Below, in pieces: positions 11,008-19,641 of a DNA stretch of 64,000 nucleotides. The stretch's first letter is position 1; every line of letters begins with the position of its first letter. The stretch comes from Methylocystis heyeri (GTDB lineage: Bacteria > Pseudomonadota > Alphaproteobacteria > Rhizobiales > Beijerinckiaceae). Location of the stretch: the NCBI RefSeq assembly GCF_004802635.2, contig NZ_CP046052.1, positions 1,860,001 to 1,924,000 of the forward strand. Direction: 5' to 3'. The position numbers and the translations under genes were made by a program. The notes under the pieces were generated by a model, which searched no databases, was not told the DNA's origin, and saw nothing but the letters and a program-made list of their open reading frames with translations.

Positions 11008-12591
11008 ATGACGGACCATCCGGATCGCCGCGCTTTTCTCAAGGCCGCCGCCGCCACCGGCGCGCTCGGCGCCGTCGCGGGGGCCCATGCCGAGCCGCTG
11101 ATCAACGCCAGCGGAATCAAGCTCGGCGATGCGACGCCCTTCTCCTATGAGACGCTGAAGGCCGAGGCGGCGCGGCTGATCAAGGAGCCCTATCGCGCGC
11201 CCGCGATTCCCAATCCCGAGATCACGAGCAGGATCGACTACGAAGCCTGGGGCAAGATCACCTACAACACCGACCATGCGCTGTTTGCAGCCGGCCCCGA
11301 GCGCTTCCCGCTCGAATTCTTCCACCTCGGCATGTTCTTCAAAAAGGCTGTGCGCATACATCAGGTCGAGGGCGGCCAGGCGCGCGAGATCCTCTATGAT
11401 CCGAGCTATTTCAACATGCCCGAGGATTCGGTGGCCCGCCAGCTGTCGCCCGGCGCGGGCTTCGCCGGCTTTCGCATTCAGGAGTCGAAGGACGGCCCGC
11501 TGGACTGGAAGAAGAACGACTGGGTCGCGTTCCTCGGCGCCTCCTATTTCCGCGCCATAGGCGAATTGCGCCAATACGGACTTTCGGCGCGCGGCGTCGC
11601 GCTCGACACCTGGGTCGCCGGACGCCCGGAGGAGTTTCCCGACTTCACCCATATTTACGTCGGCCCGGAGACCGAGGACGGCGTGGTGCTGCACGCGCTG
11701 CTCGAAGGGCCGCATATCGTCGGCGCCTATCGCTTCCTGATGACGCGGGGCAAGGGCGTCGTCATGGACATCGACTGCAAGCTGCATCTGCGCGGAGATT
11801 TCGTGCGCTTCGGCATAGCGCCGCTGACCTCGATGTATTGGTTCTCGGAAACGCGCAAGCCCACCGCGGTCGACTGGCGCCCGGAGGTGCACGACTCCGA
11901 CGGTCTTTCGATGTGGACCGGAACGGGCGAACGGCTGTGGCGCCCGCTCAACAATCCCGCGCATGTGATCGCTTCCGCCTTCGGCGACAACAACCCCAAG
12001 GGCTGGGGCCTGATGCAGCGCGACCGCAATTACGACCATTATCTCGACAACGTGTTCTACGACCGCCGTCCCAGCGTCTGGGTGGAGCCTAAAGGCGATT
12101 GGGGCAAGGGCGCGATCCATCTCGTCGAAATCCCGACCGACGACGAAATTCACGACAACATCGTCGCGGTCTGGGTCCCCGAAAAGCCCGCCGTTCCGGG
12201 GGCCGAATTCGAGTTTTCCTACCGCCTGCACTGGCTCGCCGACGAACCCTACCCCGCCCCGCTCGCCCGCTGCGTGGCGACGCGGCTCGGCAATGGCGGC
12301 CAGCCGGGCAAACCGCGCCCAAAGGGCGTGCGCAAATTCATGGTGGAGTTCCTCGGCGGGCAGCTCGAAAAACTCCCCTTCGGCGTGAAGCCCGAGCCCG
12401 TGCTGTGGGCCTCGCGGGGAAGCTTCTCCTATATCTACACCGAGGCGGTGTTCGACGGCGTGCCCGGCCATTGGCGCGCGCAGTTCGATCTCACCGTAGA
12501 CGGAACGGAACCGGTCGAGATGCGGCTGCACCTCAAGGTCGGCGACAACATCGTGTCTGAGGACTGGCTATACCAGTATCATCCGTTTTAG
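11008..12591 (+). CDS. Tat-exported periplasmic glucan biosynthesis protein (OpgD/OpgG family)
   Basis: The 527-residue protein belongs to the MdoG/OpgG-OpgD family, which acts in the periplasm on the beta-glucan backbone of osmoregulated periplasmic glucans. Family blocks such as FHLGMFFKKAVRIHQVE, GDNNPKGWGLMQRDR and WVEPKGDWGKGAI are plain. A twin-arginine signal (DRRAFLKAAAATGALG) resembles OpgD, which is Tat-exported, more than Sec-exported OpgG. No OpgH glucosyltransferase is adjacent; the next plus-strand gene is an unrelated glycosyltransferase at 13.9 kb. A short ribosome site (AAGGAA) precedes the ATG. Confidence 0.93.
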   Translation: MTDHPDRRAFLKAAAATGALGAVAGAHAEPLINASGIKLGDATPFSYETLKAEAARLIKEPYRAPAIPNPEITSRIDYEAWGKITYNTDHALFAAGPERFPLEFFHLGMFFKKAVRIHQVEGGQAREILYDPSYFNMPEDSVARQLSPGAGFAGFRIQESKDGPLDWKKNDWVAFLGASYFRAIGELRQYGLSARGVALDTWVAGRPEEFPDFTHIYVGPETEDGVVLHALLEGPHIVGAYRFLMTRGKGVVMDIDCKLHLRGDFVRFGIAPLTSMYWFSETRKPTAVDWRPEVHDSDGLSMWTGTGERLWRPLNNPAHVIASAFGDNNPKGWGLMQRDRNYDHYLDNVFYDRRPSVWVEPKGDWGKGAIHLVEIPTDDEIHDNIVAVWVPEKPAVPGAEFEFSYRLHWLADEPYPAPLARCVATRLGNGGQPGKPRPKGVRKFMVEFLGGQLEKLPFGVKPEPVLWASRGSFSYIYTEAVFDGVPGHWRAQFDLTVDGTEPVEMRLHLKVGDNIVSEDWLYQYHPF

Positions 12592-12606
12592 CGATGACAT
12601 TCGGCG

Positions 12607-12648
12607 TTGCGGCGGCGCATTTGATTGCGATTGAAATGCACGCCGCAA
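12607..12648. terminator. Hairpin between convergent genes
   Basis: The outer arms TTGCGGCG/CGCCGCAA (12607-12614, 12641-12648) and inner arms CATTT/AAATG form a bulged stem just after the glucan gene stop and before the end of the opposing methyltransferase gene. It lacks a T-tract, so termination is only suggested. Confidence 0.35.
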
Positions 12649-12677
12649 TGTCTAAGCAACGTCAGCCGATATCCGGC

Positions 12678-13577
12678 TTAAAAGCGAAACGCTCCGAGAA
12701 AATAGTCCGGCTGCTTGGGTGAACATGGCGCGTCGAGCGGCGTAGGGAAGACCTCCTGGCTGGGCTCGAAGCTGTAGCGCGCGCGGCTCGCGAAGGAAAC
12801 TTCGAGAACGTCAGGCAGCGGGATATTGGCCAGCAGGTTGAAAGGCATGCAGTTATTTGCGTGCACATGCGTAACGGCGAAAATTCGGCTCAGCTTCTCG
12901 AACACTCTTTTTGCACGAAAATAGAAATGCGGAGACAGCAACTGCGAGAGATTGTGGAACTCGCAGACGATCTGCGCGTGTTTGGCCAGAAGCTCATCCG
13001 GCGTCGTGTCGAAGACCTCCCATTCCCATCCTTCGATGTCGATTTTGAGGAACAGGTCCGGCTTGTCGGTCTTTGAAAACTCCGCCACTAGCGCGCTCAA
13101 AGATTGCGTGTCCGCGCCGGAATGCGCGGTTATCATCTTGCGATGGAAGCGCAGGAGTGAATGCGCCGATGGTGCGCGCTCGACCGAATGGTCGAATTGT
13201 TCGACTGGAACGCCGGCCTGCGCCATGGCTAGATCCCAAGTGTCGTCGTCGCATACCCCAAAGGAGAAAGCGTGCGTCAACTCTTCGAGATCGTCGATTT
13301 GCACATAGCCGCCGTCACCCGCGGAACCGATCCGTATTTTTGAAAATCCTACGACTTTCTGCGGTTCGAGCAGGCGCAAAGTCGCGCGCAGTTCCTCTTG
13401 CAGCACGATGGTTGCGCCAGCCGAGGTCTGGCTGAAATGCGGAGCCAGAATGTCTTTTATCTCGATCAGGCGGGCCCGCAATTCTTCGTAACGCCATTGG
13501 GCGTCGTTCACCGACTGAGGGAAAGTCTTGCGGCGGAATAAATCGTATTTTTTACGGAGTTCACCGAGCGTGGCCAT
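12678..13577 (-). CDS. FkbM-type SAM-dependent methyltransferase
   Basis: The protein has 299 residues. The N-terminal third is helical and charged. The rest is a Rossmann-type methyltransferase with GSAGDGGYVQIDD, an acidic FGVCDDDTWDLAM strand-loop and the FkbM-like LFLKIDIEGWEWEVF block around its catalytic pocket. The family O-methylates sugars or lipids, often in surface polysaccharide pathways. The ATG at 13577 is preferred because GGAAGGAA precedes it; the frame is open 66 codons further upstream without good context. It is divergent from the glycosyltransferase at 13871, so the two may act on the same glycan. The substrate is unknown. Confidence 0.8.
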   Translation of the reverse strand: MATLGELRKKYDLFRRKTFPQSVNDAQWRYEELRARLIEIKDILAPHFSQTSAGATIVLQEELRATLRLLEPQKVVGFSKIRIGSAGDGGYVQIDDLEELTHAFSFGVCDDDTWDLAMAQAGVPVEQFDHSVERAPSAHSLLRFHRKMITAHSGADTQSLSALVAEFSKTDKPDLFLKIDIEGWEWEVFDTTPDELLAKHAQIVCEFHNLSQLLSPHFYFRAKRVFEKLSRIFAVTHVHANNCMPFNLLANIPLPDVLEVSFASRARYSFEPSQEVFPTPLDAPCSPKQPDYFLGAFRF

Positions 13578-13870
13578 TGAGTTCCTTCCGCTCGTGCGAA
13601 TGGGATCAATTCGAACGCCGAGCCTAGCGCATTCCATTTCTGCTATATCAAAGCCCCGTTCCAAGCAACACTGCCAGATTAGCCGAACGATTGTCACTTG
13701 ACCACCCAAGTCCAAGACCTCGCTTCGTCCGGCGGCCGACCGGGCGATCCTTGTATTCATCTCAAAACGAGACAAAGATCGCTCTATTGCGCGAGCGTCG
13801 GTTCCATTGCTATGTCAGCGAAATCGGCCGCAAGCCCTGCGCTTGGGCGCCCACGGCGGGGAATCAAGCA

Positions 13871-15247
13871 ATGCGCAGCGAGAACGACCGGCTGAAAGAT
13901 TATATCTCGGTCGTCATCCACGCCGAAGACCGGGAACATGTCGTCGCCCCGCCCCGGCAGACGACCCACCCGCTGGAGACGGCGAAGCGCTTCCTTGCTC
14001 AGAAAGCGAAAGAATTCTACTGGACCGCGACGCGGCTGGTCGGCCTCGGCTATCTCCACGACGGCAGCACGAATCTGCGCGTCTGGCGGCGCGCCCTGCA
14101 AAAATTTCTGGCCGCGCATCCCTCCAGCGCCGCCACGCCGGCGCCGGGGCGGCGATTCTTCATCGACGTGACCCAGCTTTTGCTGACGGAACGCATCACC
14201 GGCATTCAGCGCGTGGCCCTCGAGGTCTGCCTCTCTGCGATGCGCCAAGGCGGCGTTCCCGTGTTTCTGCACGACGGCCACGCCTGGGCCTGCCTCATCG
14301 CGGGACAGCCGCCTAGGCCCGTCGAGATCGCCCCCGGAGACAAGTTGATCCTCGCCGGGGCCTGGTGGGCCGCGCCCGCGCAAACGGCTGCGGTCATCGA
14401 GGCTTTTTCGCAGAAGGGCGGGTCGACGGTCACCATCCTGTTCGATCTCTTCCCGCTGCTCTATCGCGAGATTTGCAGCAATGTGGAAAACTTCGTGGTC
14501 TGGTTCGACAGGATAGTCCTCGCCTCCGACGCCGTCGTCTGCATATCGCAGGCGGTCGCCGACGAGTTGATCGAACTCATGTCGCAACAGAAGCGCCCCT
14601 TCAAACCCGGTCTCAGGCTGGGCTGGCAGGGGCTCGGCGCCGATTTTTCGAGCGGCGCCGACGAACAGCCATCGCAGCAGGCGCTTTCGATCTCTGAAGG
14701 GAAGACGCCCTTTTTCCTCGGCGTGAGCACTCTGGAGCCGCGCAAGGGCTATGCGATCGCGCTCGATGCATTCGACAAGCTTTGGCGCGAAGGCGCCGAT
14801 GCGAGTTACGTCATCGTCGGCCGCGAGGGCTGGCTCGTCTCCGCGCTGAAACGGCGCATTCTCTCCCACCCCGAATATGGACGGCGGCTGTTCTGGCTCG
14901 ACAATGCCGGCGACGCCGATCTGCGCCAGCTCTATAGCAGCGCCCATGCGCTCGTTTTCGCCAGCATCGCCGAAGGATACGGCCTCGCGCTCGCAGAAGC
15001 GGCCCATTACGGCCTGCCCGCAATAGTCAGTGATATTCCCGTGTTTCGGGAGATTGCGGGCGATTCCGCCGCCTACTTCCAACTCGGCGACGCCGACATG
15101 CTGGCTCTGCGCCTGCGCGAAGCCCTCGCCGCGCCCAAAACCGCGCCGGCGATTCCAATCGTGAGCTGGCGCGAGGCGACCGAGAACCTCTTGGCGATGA
15201 TCGAAAGCGACGCCTATCAATATGGACAGCTGAGCGCGCGGCTCTAA
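13871..15247 (+). CDS. Glycosyltransferase family 4 (GT-B fold)
   Basis: The protein has 458 residues. The C-terminal half carries a GT4 donor-site pattern: GVSTLEPRKGYAIALDAF, then SIAEGYGLALAEAAHYGLP with the E-x7-E region that binds nucleotide-sugar, then SDIPVFREIAGD. The N-terminal 100 residues form a charged extension before a strand containing FIDVTQLLLTERITGIQRV, typical of mannosyl- or rhamnosyl-transferases of O-antigen and exopolysaccharide loci. The ATG at 13871 follows a GGGGAATC context; an open frame upstream lacks family similarity. It is divergent from the FkbM methyltransferase. The acceptor is unknown. Confidence 0.87.
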   Translation: MRSENDRLKDYISVVIHAEDREHVVAPPRQTTHPLETAKRFLAQKAKEFYWTATRLVGLGYLHDGSTNLRVWRRALQKFLAAHPSSAATPAPGRRFFIDVTQLLLTERITGIQRVALEVCLSAMRQGGVPVFLHDGHAWACLIAGQPPRPVEIAPGDKLILAGAWWAAPAQTAAVIEAFSQKGGSTVTILFDLFPLLYREICSNVENFVVWFDRIVLASDAVVCISQAVADELIELMSQQKRPFKPGLRLGWQGLGADFSSGADEQPSQQALSISEGKTPFFLGVSTLEPRKGYAIALDAFDKLWREGADASYVIVGREGWLVSALKRRILSHPEYGRRLFWLDNAGDADLRQLYSSAHALVFASIAEGYGLALAEAAHYGLPAIVSDIPVFREIAGDSAAYFQLGDADMLALRLREALAAPKTAPAIPIVSWREATENLLAMIESDAYQYGQLSARL

Positions 15248-15264
15248 ATTGCGCTCAGGCCCGC

Positions 15265-15343
15265 CATTGCGAGCCGAAGGCGAAGCACTCCAGAGTCGCG
15301 ATAATTGCCCTGGATTGCTTCGTCGCTGACGCTCCTCGCAATG
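15265..15343. repeat. Palindromic intergenic repeat
   Basis: The element begins CATTGCGAG (15265-15273) and ends CTCGCAATG (15335-15343), with further imperfect pairing inside (CTCCAGAG against CTGGATTG regions). It sits after the glycosyltransferase gene. The architecture and core words match dispersed palindromic repeats common between genes in Hyphomicrobiales. I see only this copy in the window. Confidence 0.6.
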
Positions 15344-15386
15344 ACCGCGCTGGCGTAATCGGCGTTGTTGAGCAATTAGCGCCGGC

Positions 15387-16049
15387 TCATTCTATCGGGA
15401 CGTCGTAGCTTTCGGGGTTCTTTTCCGCCCTGTAGGCGAAATGCCACCACTCGCGCGGATAGTTTTCGAAACCGTGGCGGCGCATCAGCGCAACGAGCGA
15501 CGCGCGATGCGCGCGAGCGACGCCGGGAACGCGAGCGTCGGTCCAGGAGCGCCGGTCGAAGAAATCGAAGGGCGCGCCGAAATCCCAGCCCTTGACGCCG
15601 ATATCGACGGCGAGGCCTGTCGAATGGGTGGATTGCTCGGCGATATAGCCCTGCGCGAAGAGCGACCGCTTGTCGATATTGGGATAATGGGCGCTCTTGG
15701 CGGCCTCGTCGGGATTCTTCGACCACTCCATGAACGCCGCGACCGCGCGTCTCGGACGATAGCAATCGTAAACCACCAGATCCAATCCCCTGCGGCGCGC
15801 CTCCGCCTGAGCGGCTTTGAGGGCCCTGGCTGCCTCCGCTCTGAGCCAGCACTGCGCTGCGCCATAGCCGGGCACGGGACGGCCGGTGAAATTATCCGCT
15901 CCGGCGTAACGCATCTCCTGGATCACGCCCGGCGCCGCATCGGCCAACCGCACGAAGCCCGGCGGCGGCTCGGCCGCGAACGCCGGGGACAGGAGAAGCA
16001 GAGATTTCAGAGCCACACTGGCGACGATTGAACCGGTCGCGGGCCTCAT
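15387..16049 (-). CDS. D-alanyl-D-alanine dipeptidase (VanX/DdpX family, M15D)
   Basis: This is a 220-residue zinc peptidase with a Sec signal peptide (ending AFA-AEP), so it acts in the periplasm. The VanX metal ligands are present: His142 and Asp149 in STHSTGLAVD, and Glu200 and His203 in REWWHF. The conserved Arg98 (YRPRR) matches the transition-state arginine of VanX. It cleaves D-Ala-D-Ala dipeptide. Without VanA/VanH neighbours a wall-recycling role is more likely than vancomycin resistance. The gene runs in the same direction as pyrE, with 25 bp between them. Confidence 0.92.
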   Translation of the reverse strand: MRPATGSIVASVALKSLLLLSPAFAAEPPPGFVRLADAAPGVIQEMRYAGADNFTGRPVPGYGAAQCWLRAEAARALKAAQAEARRRGLDLVVYDCYRPRRAVAAFMEWSKNPDEAAKSAHYPNIDKRSLFAQGYIAEQSTHSTGLAVDIGVKGWDFGAPFDFFDRRSWTDARVPGVARAHRASLVALMRRHGFENYPREWWHFAYRAEKNPESYDVPIE

Positions 16050-16073
16050 CTCGTAAAAGATCCCCGCCGTTGG

Positions 16074-16784
16074 TCAAGCCTTGGGCTTTGCGGCGCCGCC
16101 ATGCGCCGCAGACCAGGCCACCGGATCGGCGATGAATTTCTCGACTTCGTTCAGCGCCGCATCCGAGAAATACCGATGCGCGCGCGCGACGTCGAGAATA
16201 TCGCGCCAGGTGGCGAGCCAGTGCAGCGTCACGCCCATCGCCTGAAGCTCTTCCAGGGCGCCTTTGAAAATATCATAGAAGAAGAACACAAAGACGTGAT
16301 CGCAGGTCTGGCCCGCATCGCGCAGCGCCGCGACGAAGTCTTTCTTGGAGCCGCCGTCGGTCGCCAGATCCTCCACGAGAAGCGCCCGGCCCTGGTCGTG
16401 AAGATCGCCCTCGATGCGGGCGTTGCGCCCGAAACCCTTGGGCTTCTTGCGCACATATTGCATCGGCAGCATCAATTCGTCCGCAATCCAGGCGGCGTAA
16501 GGGATGCCGGCCGTCTCCCCTCCCGCGACGACGTCGAGCGATTCATAGCCGATGTCGCGCTCGATCGCTCCGACCGCAAAATCCACCAGTCTGCGCCGCA
16601 GGCGCGGATAGGAGATGATCTTTCGCATGTCGATGTAGACCGGAGAGGCCCAGCCCGCCGTGGTTATGAAAGGCTTGTCGACGTTGACCAGCACCGCCTG
16701 CACCTCGATCAGGGATTTGGCGGTCTCTATGGCGGCGAACTGGCGATCTGCAGATGCGGACATGGCGTGAGGCGTCCCTGGCAT
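16074..16784 (-). CDS. pyrE: Orotate phosphoribosyltransferase
   Basis: This 236-residue protein converts orotate and PRPP to OMP, the fifth step of UMP synthesis. The PRPP loop ALLVEDLATDGGSK lies at 134-147, and the orotate-binding region GWASPVYIDMRK is near residue 44. It is longer than the E. coli enzyme and matches the longer alphaproteobacterial form with a C-terminal helical extension. Two starts are possible (16784 or 16763), and neither has a convincing ribosome site. No other pyr gene is adjacent. Confidence 0.93.
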   Translation of the reverse strand: MPGTPHAMSASADRQFAAIETAKSLIEVQAVLVNVDKPFITTAGWASPVYIDMRKIISYPRLRRRLVDFAVGAIERDIGYESLDVVAGGETAGIPYAAWIADELMLPMQYVRKKPKGFGRNARIEGDLHDQGRALLVEDLATDGGSKKDFVAALRDAGQTCDHVFVFFFYDIFKGALEELQAMGVTLHWLATWRDILDVARAHRYFSDAALNEVEKFIADPVAWSAAHGGAAKPKA

Positions 16785-17024
16785 AGAATCTAAAGCCCCT
16801 CGTCTATAGGCTTTTCTGGGACCGAGAGGAAATCGCCGGCCCCGGCGTTAACCTTTCTGCGGGGACAAAGCTAAATTTGACAGTGAATCGCTACATCCTG
16901 TAAAGGAGGCAATCTTTTGTTAATGCATGACGCGCAGCTTGAGCGCCATACGCCCTGGACCGCCTCAAAAGCGCCGGCGAAATGGTTCCAGCGCCAGGCA
17001 GCCTCGCAACGAAGAGAGACTTCG

Positions 17025-17318
17025 ATGCCAAAGCTCAGTTCGTGCAAGCGTGCGCTCATCATCGGCCTCCTCGTGGTCGCGGCGGATTGCGCCTGCGCCA
17101 AGCCGATCGTCACCGTCCAGAATACGGCCGCCACCCCGGCCGACATGCTCGGCGCCCCCGAGCCGGAAAGCGCGGTGGACGGCTATCAGCACGAAGCCTT
17201 GATGGCGACCATGGTCTGCTCGATTCTCTATGGGGCAAAACGCTTCGTTCGCGCATCCTTTTCCCGCGCCGTGAACGGCGGCGGAACCCCGGGATCGAAA
17301 CGGCGCATCCTGCTTTAA
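17025..17318 (+). CDS. Small exported protein of unknown function
   Basis: The 97-residue product has a basic N-terminus and a hydrophobic core (ALIIGLLVVAADCACA), giving a likely signal peptide or lipoprotein-like leader. A short mature part with a second, weaker hydrophobic patch follows. The ATG at 17025 follows a GAGAGA site at suitable distance. An upstream in-frame start at 16917 is less likely because it would bury the signal. No family is recognised. Confidence 0.45.
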   Translation: MPKLSSCKRALIIGLLVVAADCACAKPIVTVQNTAATPADMLGAPEPESAVDGYQHEALMATMVCSILYGAKRFVRASFSRAVNGGGTPGSKRRILL

Positions 17319-17655
17319 ACAGTCGTACCGGCTCAGGCTGAAAGCTAATGAAGGCCGCCGCGGCCTCTCTCCCCGCATGGCCTGCCGGATGCGCACATCG
17401 GAAACCGGCCAGTCCCCGCTGGACCGGGATTGTCCCGCTCATCGACGCCAAGCTGCGGCGCAATCTTCGGAATCGCCTTCAATCCTCGTGTTTGGCGCCT
17501 TCGCGTGACGCCGACGCCTGACGAGGAACCAGACGCTCGCTACAGGCGACGCACAATTTCGCGGGAAACCTCAATGTCCCGGCGTGAACGGCCGGGACAA
17601 GCCCCAAGACGATCCCTGGAGATGTGTGACTCGCCCTTGGCCCCATGGCTGAGGT
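17319..17655. other. Intergenic region, nothing recognised
   Basis: This 337-bp region lies between a small exported protein and the end of the glutathione transferase gene. Short frames on both strands lack credible starts. No RNA or repeat was seen. Confidence 0.35.
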
Positions 17656-18381
17656 CTACGCCGGCGGCGCCTCTTTGCGCTTTGCCGCCACCATAGCGGC
17701 GGTTTGGCCGAACAACACATGCCGCTCTTCGTCGGTAAAGCCGGTGCGCTCGCGCTGAAGATGCTTGCCGGCCTCGTAAGCCCGCTGCACCGCCGGCCGC
17801 GCGGCTATGGTTTCGAACCAGCGCTTGAGATTTGGAAAATCGCCGAGATTCTGTCCCTGCGCCTCATGCGGAACAATCCAGGGATAGACCGCCATGTCGG
17901 CGATGGAGTAATCGCCCGCGACGAAGGGCGCCTGGGCCAGACGGCGGTCGAGCACGCCGTAGAGCCGGTTGGTTTCGTTCACATAACGGTTGATGGCGTA
18001 AGGAATGCGCTCGGGCGAATAGCGCGCAAAATGATGGTTCTGTCCCGCCATCGGCCCCAGGCCTCCCACCTGCCAGAACAGCCATTGCAACACACGGAAG
18101 CGCGCACGGGTCTCGCTTGGGAGGAATTGGCCTGTTTTTTCCGCGAGATAAATCAATATGGCGCCCGATTCGAACAGCGAGAGCGGCCCGTCCTTGTCGG
18201 CAGGTTCGTCGTCGACAATGGCGGGCATCCGATTATTGGGCGAAATCTCCAGAAACTCGGGCTTGAACTGCTCTCCCTTGCCTATGTCGACAGGCGCGAT
18301 GCGATAGGGAACGCCCGCTTCCTCCAGAAAAATCGTGATCTTGTGCCCGTTGGGAGTCGGCCAGTAATACAGCGAGATCAT
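17656..18381 (-). CDS. Glutathione S-transferase (YfcG/Nu-type)
   Basis: This 241-residue cytoplasmic protein has a thioredoxin-fold N-domain (LYYWPTPNGHKITIFLEEAG, the glutathione cis-Pro loop NNRMPAIVDD, and the ESGAILIYLAEK glutathione gamma-Glu site). An all-helical C-domain includes GDYSIADMAVYPW. The TPNGxK active-site region is like the E. coli YfcG/YghU class, which acts as a disulfide-bond reductase or peroxidase. The ATG at 18381 follows a consensus AGGAGG site; the open frame upstream is not used. Confidence 0.94.
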   Translation of the reverse strand: MISLYYWPTPNGHKITIFLEEAGVPYRIAPVDIGKGEQFKPEFLEISPNNRMPAIVDDEPADKDGPLSLFESGAILIYLAEKTGQFLPSETRARFRVLQWLFWQVGGLGPMAGQNHHFARYSPERIPYAINRYVNETNRLYGVLDRRLAQAPFVAGDYSIADMAVYPWIVPHEAQGQNLGDFPNLKRWFETIAARPAVQRAYEAGKHLQRERTGFTDEERHVLFGQTAAMVAAKRKEAPPA

Positions 18382-18699
18382 GTGCGCCTCCTGCCTGCAA
18401 AGAGAGAAATAGCGCATGACGGGCTTCAAAGCACTCCCTGTTCTGAAGCTGCGCAATTTTTTCGTCGGAACATTTAGTCTCTATTGCAATGTCTCGGCAG
18501 AAATAAAAACTATTCTTTCACGAAGAGACCGAAATTCCTTCCCCGATAAAAAAGACACCCTTCGAGCCACGCGGGCGAGGACAGGGAATTTCTTTATTCA
18601 TATGCGGACAAGACGCCCAGGGGGCTGCTTTAACGCTAAAATAACCCTGTGATGGAATTCTCCCATTCGGCCTTTCGACGCCAAGGAGCCTCCATTTTC
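18382..18699. other. Divergent intergenic region
   Basis: This 318-bp region, relatively AT-rich between 18450 and 18660, separates the transferase gene from the cupin-like gene. It should contain both promoters. No specific operator could be identified. Confidence 0.35.
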
Positions 18700-19641
18700 A
18701 TGACCAGCGTCTTTTCGCCCTGGCCCGAGAACGCCGCCGCCGATTTCGGCCGACGCCCGCTCAAATTGCGGCACAACCTCGCGGACAGCCCCCTTTTCTC
18801 AGACGAAGCGCTGATCAGGCTCATCGAAGCCACCCCGAGAAAAAACTATCACGTCAACACCATGCCGTGCGATTCCAACGACCCGCATCTGTGGCGCGAA
18901 GGCGATATGACGGGGCTTTCCGGCAGCGAGGTGCTCGCCGCCGTGGCCAGGGGCGCGCTCTGGGTGCATCTGCAGCGGACGCAGGAGACGGACGACGCCT
19001 ACCGAGTCCTGCTCGACGCCGCCTTCGAGGAGATCGAGCGCAACGCGCCGGGCTTCAAGAGCTTCAAGCGCTCGATGAGCGTGCTCGTCTCCTCGCCTCG
19101 CATGAACGTCGCCTATCACGCCGATGTGCCGGGTCAGAGCCTGTGGCAGGTTCGCGGCCGCAAGCGGGTCTGGATCTATCCCGCCCGCGCGCCCTTCCTG
19201 CCGCGCCGCGCCATCGAGAACATCGTGCTGCGACGCGCGAGCGACACCGACCTGCCCTTCGACGCATCGTTCGAGCCGCACGCCGAAAGCTATCTGATGG
19301 AGCCCGGCGACATGGCGACATGGCCGCGCAATTCCCCCCATCGCGTGGTCAACGAGGATTGCGTCAACGTCTCGTTCACGACCGAGCACTGGACGCGAGA
19401 ACTCGCGGCCGGTTACGTCGCGGATTACGCCAACGGCCTGCTGCGTCCATGGTGCGGCGGCCGCGATCTCTCACGCGAGACCCGGGGACCCGTATTCCTG
19501 GCCAAGGCGGCGCTCGCGAGCGGCCACAAATTCATCCGCCGCTTCGCCGACCGCGGGACTCCGCTCACGGTGGATTTTCGCGTCGCACCCGAAGCCGAGC
19601 GCGGCTTCACGGACGTTCCGCCTTATGCCCTCTCCAAATAG
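18700..19641 (+). CDS. JmjC/cupin-like protein, putative Fe(II)/2-oxoglutarate oxygenase
   Basis: The protein has 313 residues. A double-stranded beta-helix core is suggested by His140-x-Asp142 (YHADVPGQSLWQ), a VRGRKRVWIYP strand and a distal His214 (NSPHRVVNEDCV). Together these form the 2-His/1-Asp iron triad used by JmjC-type oxygenases. Related 'cupin-like' proteins hydroxylate proteins or small molecules. The ATG at 18700 follows AAGGAGCC; the frame is open 17 codons upstream. Its last 17 nt overlap the following acetyltransferase gene, so the two are translationally coupled and probably act on the same surface or secondary metabolite. Confidence 0.75.
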   Translation: MTSVFSPWPENAAADFGRRPLKLRHNLADSPLFSDEALIRLIEATPRKNYHVNTMPCDSNDPHLWREGDMTGLSGSEVLAAVARGALWVHLQRTQETDDAYRVLLDAAFEEIERNAPGFKSFKRSMSVLVSSPRMNVAYHADVPGQSLWQVRGRKRVWIYPARAPFLPRRAIENIVLRRASDTDLPFDASFEPHAESYLMEPGDMATWPRNSPHRVVNEDCVNVSFTTEHWTRELAAGYVADYANGLLRPWCGGRDLSRETRGPVFLAKAALASGHKFIRRFADRGTPLTVDFRVAPEAERGFTDVPPYALSK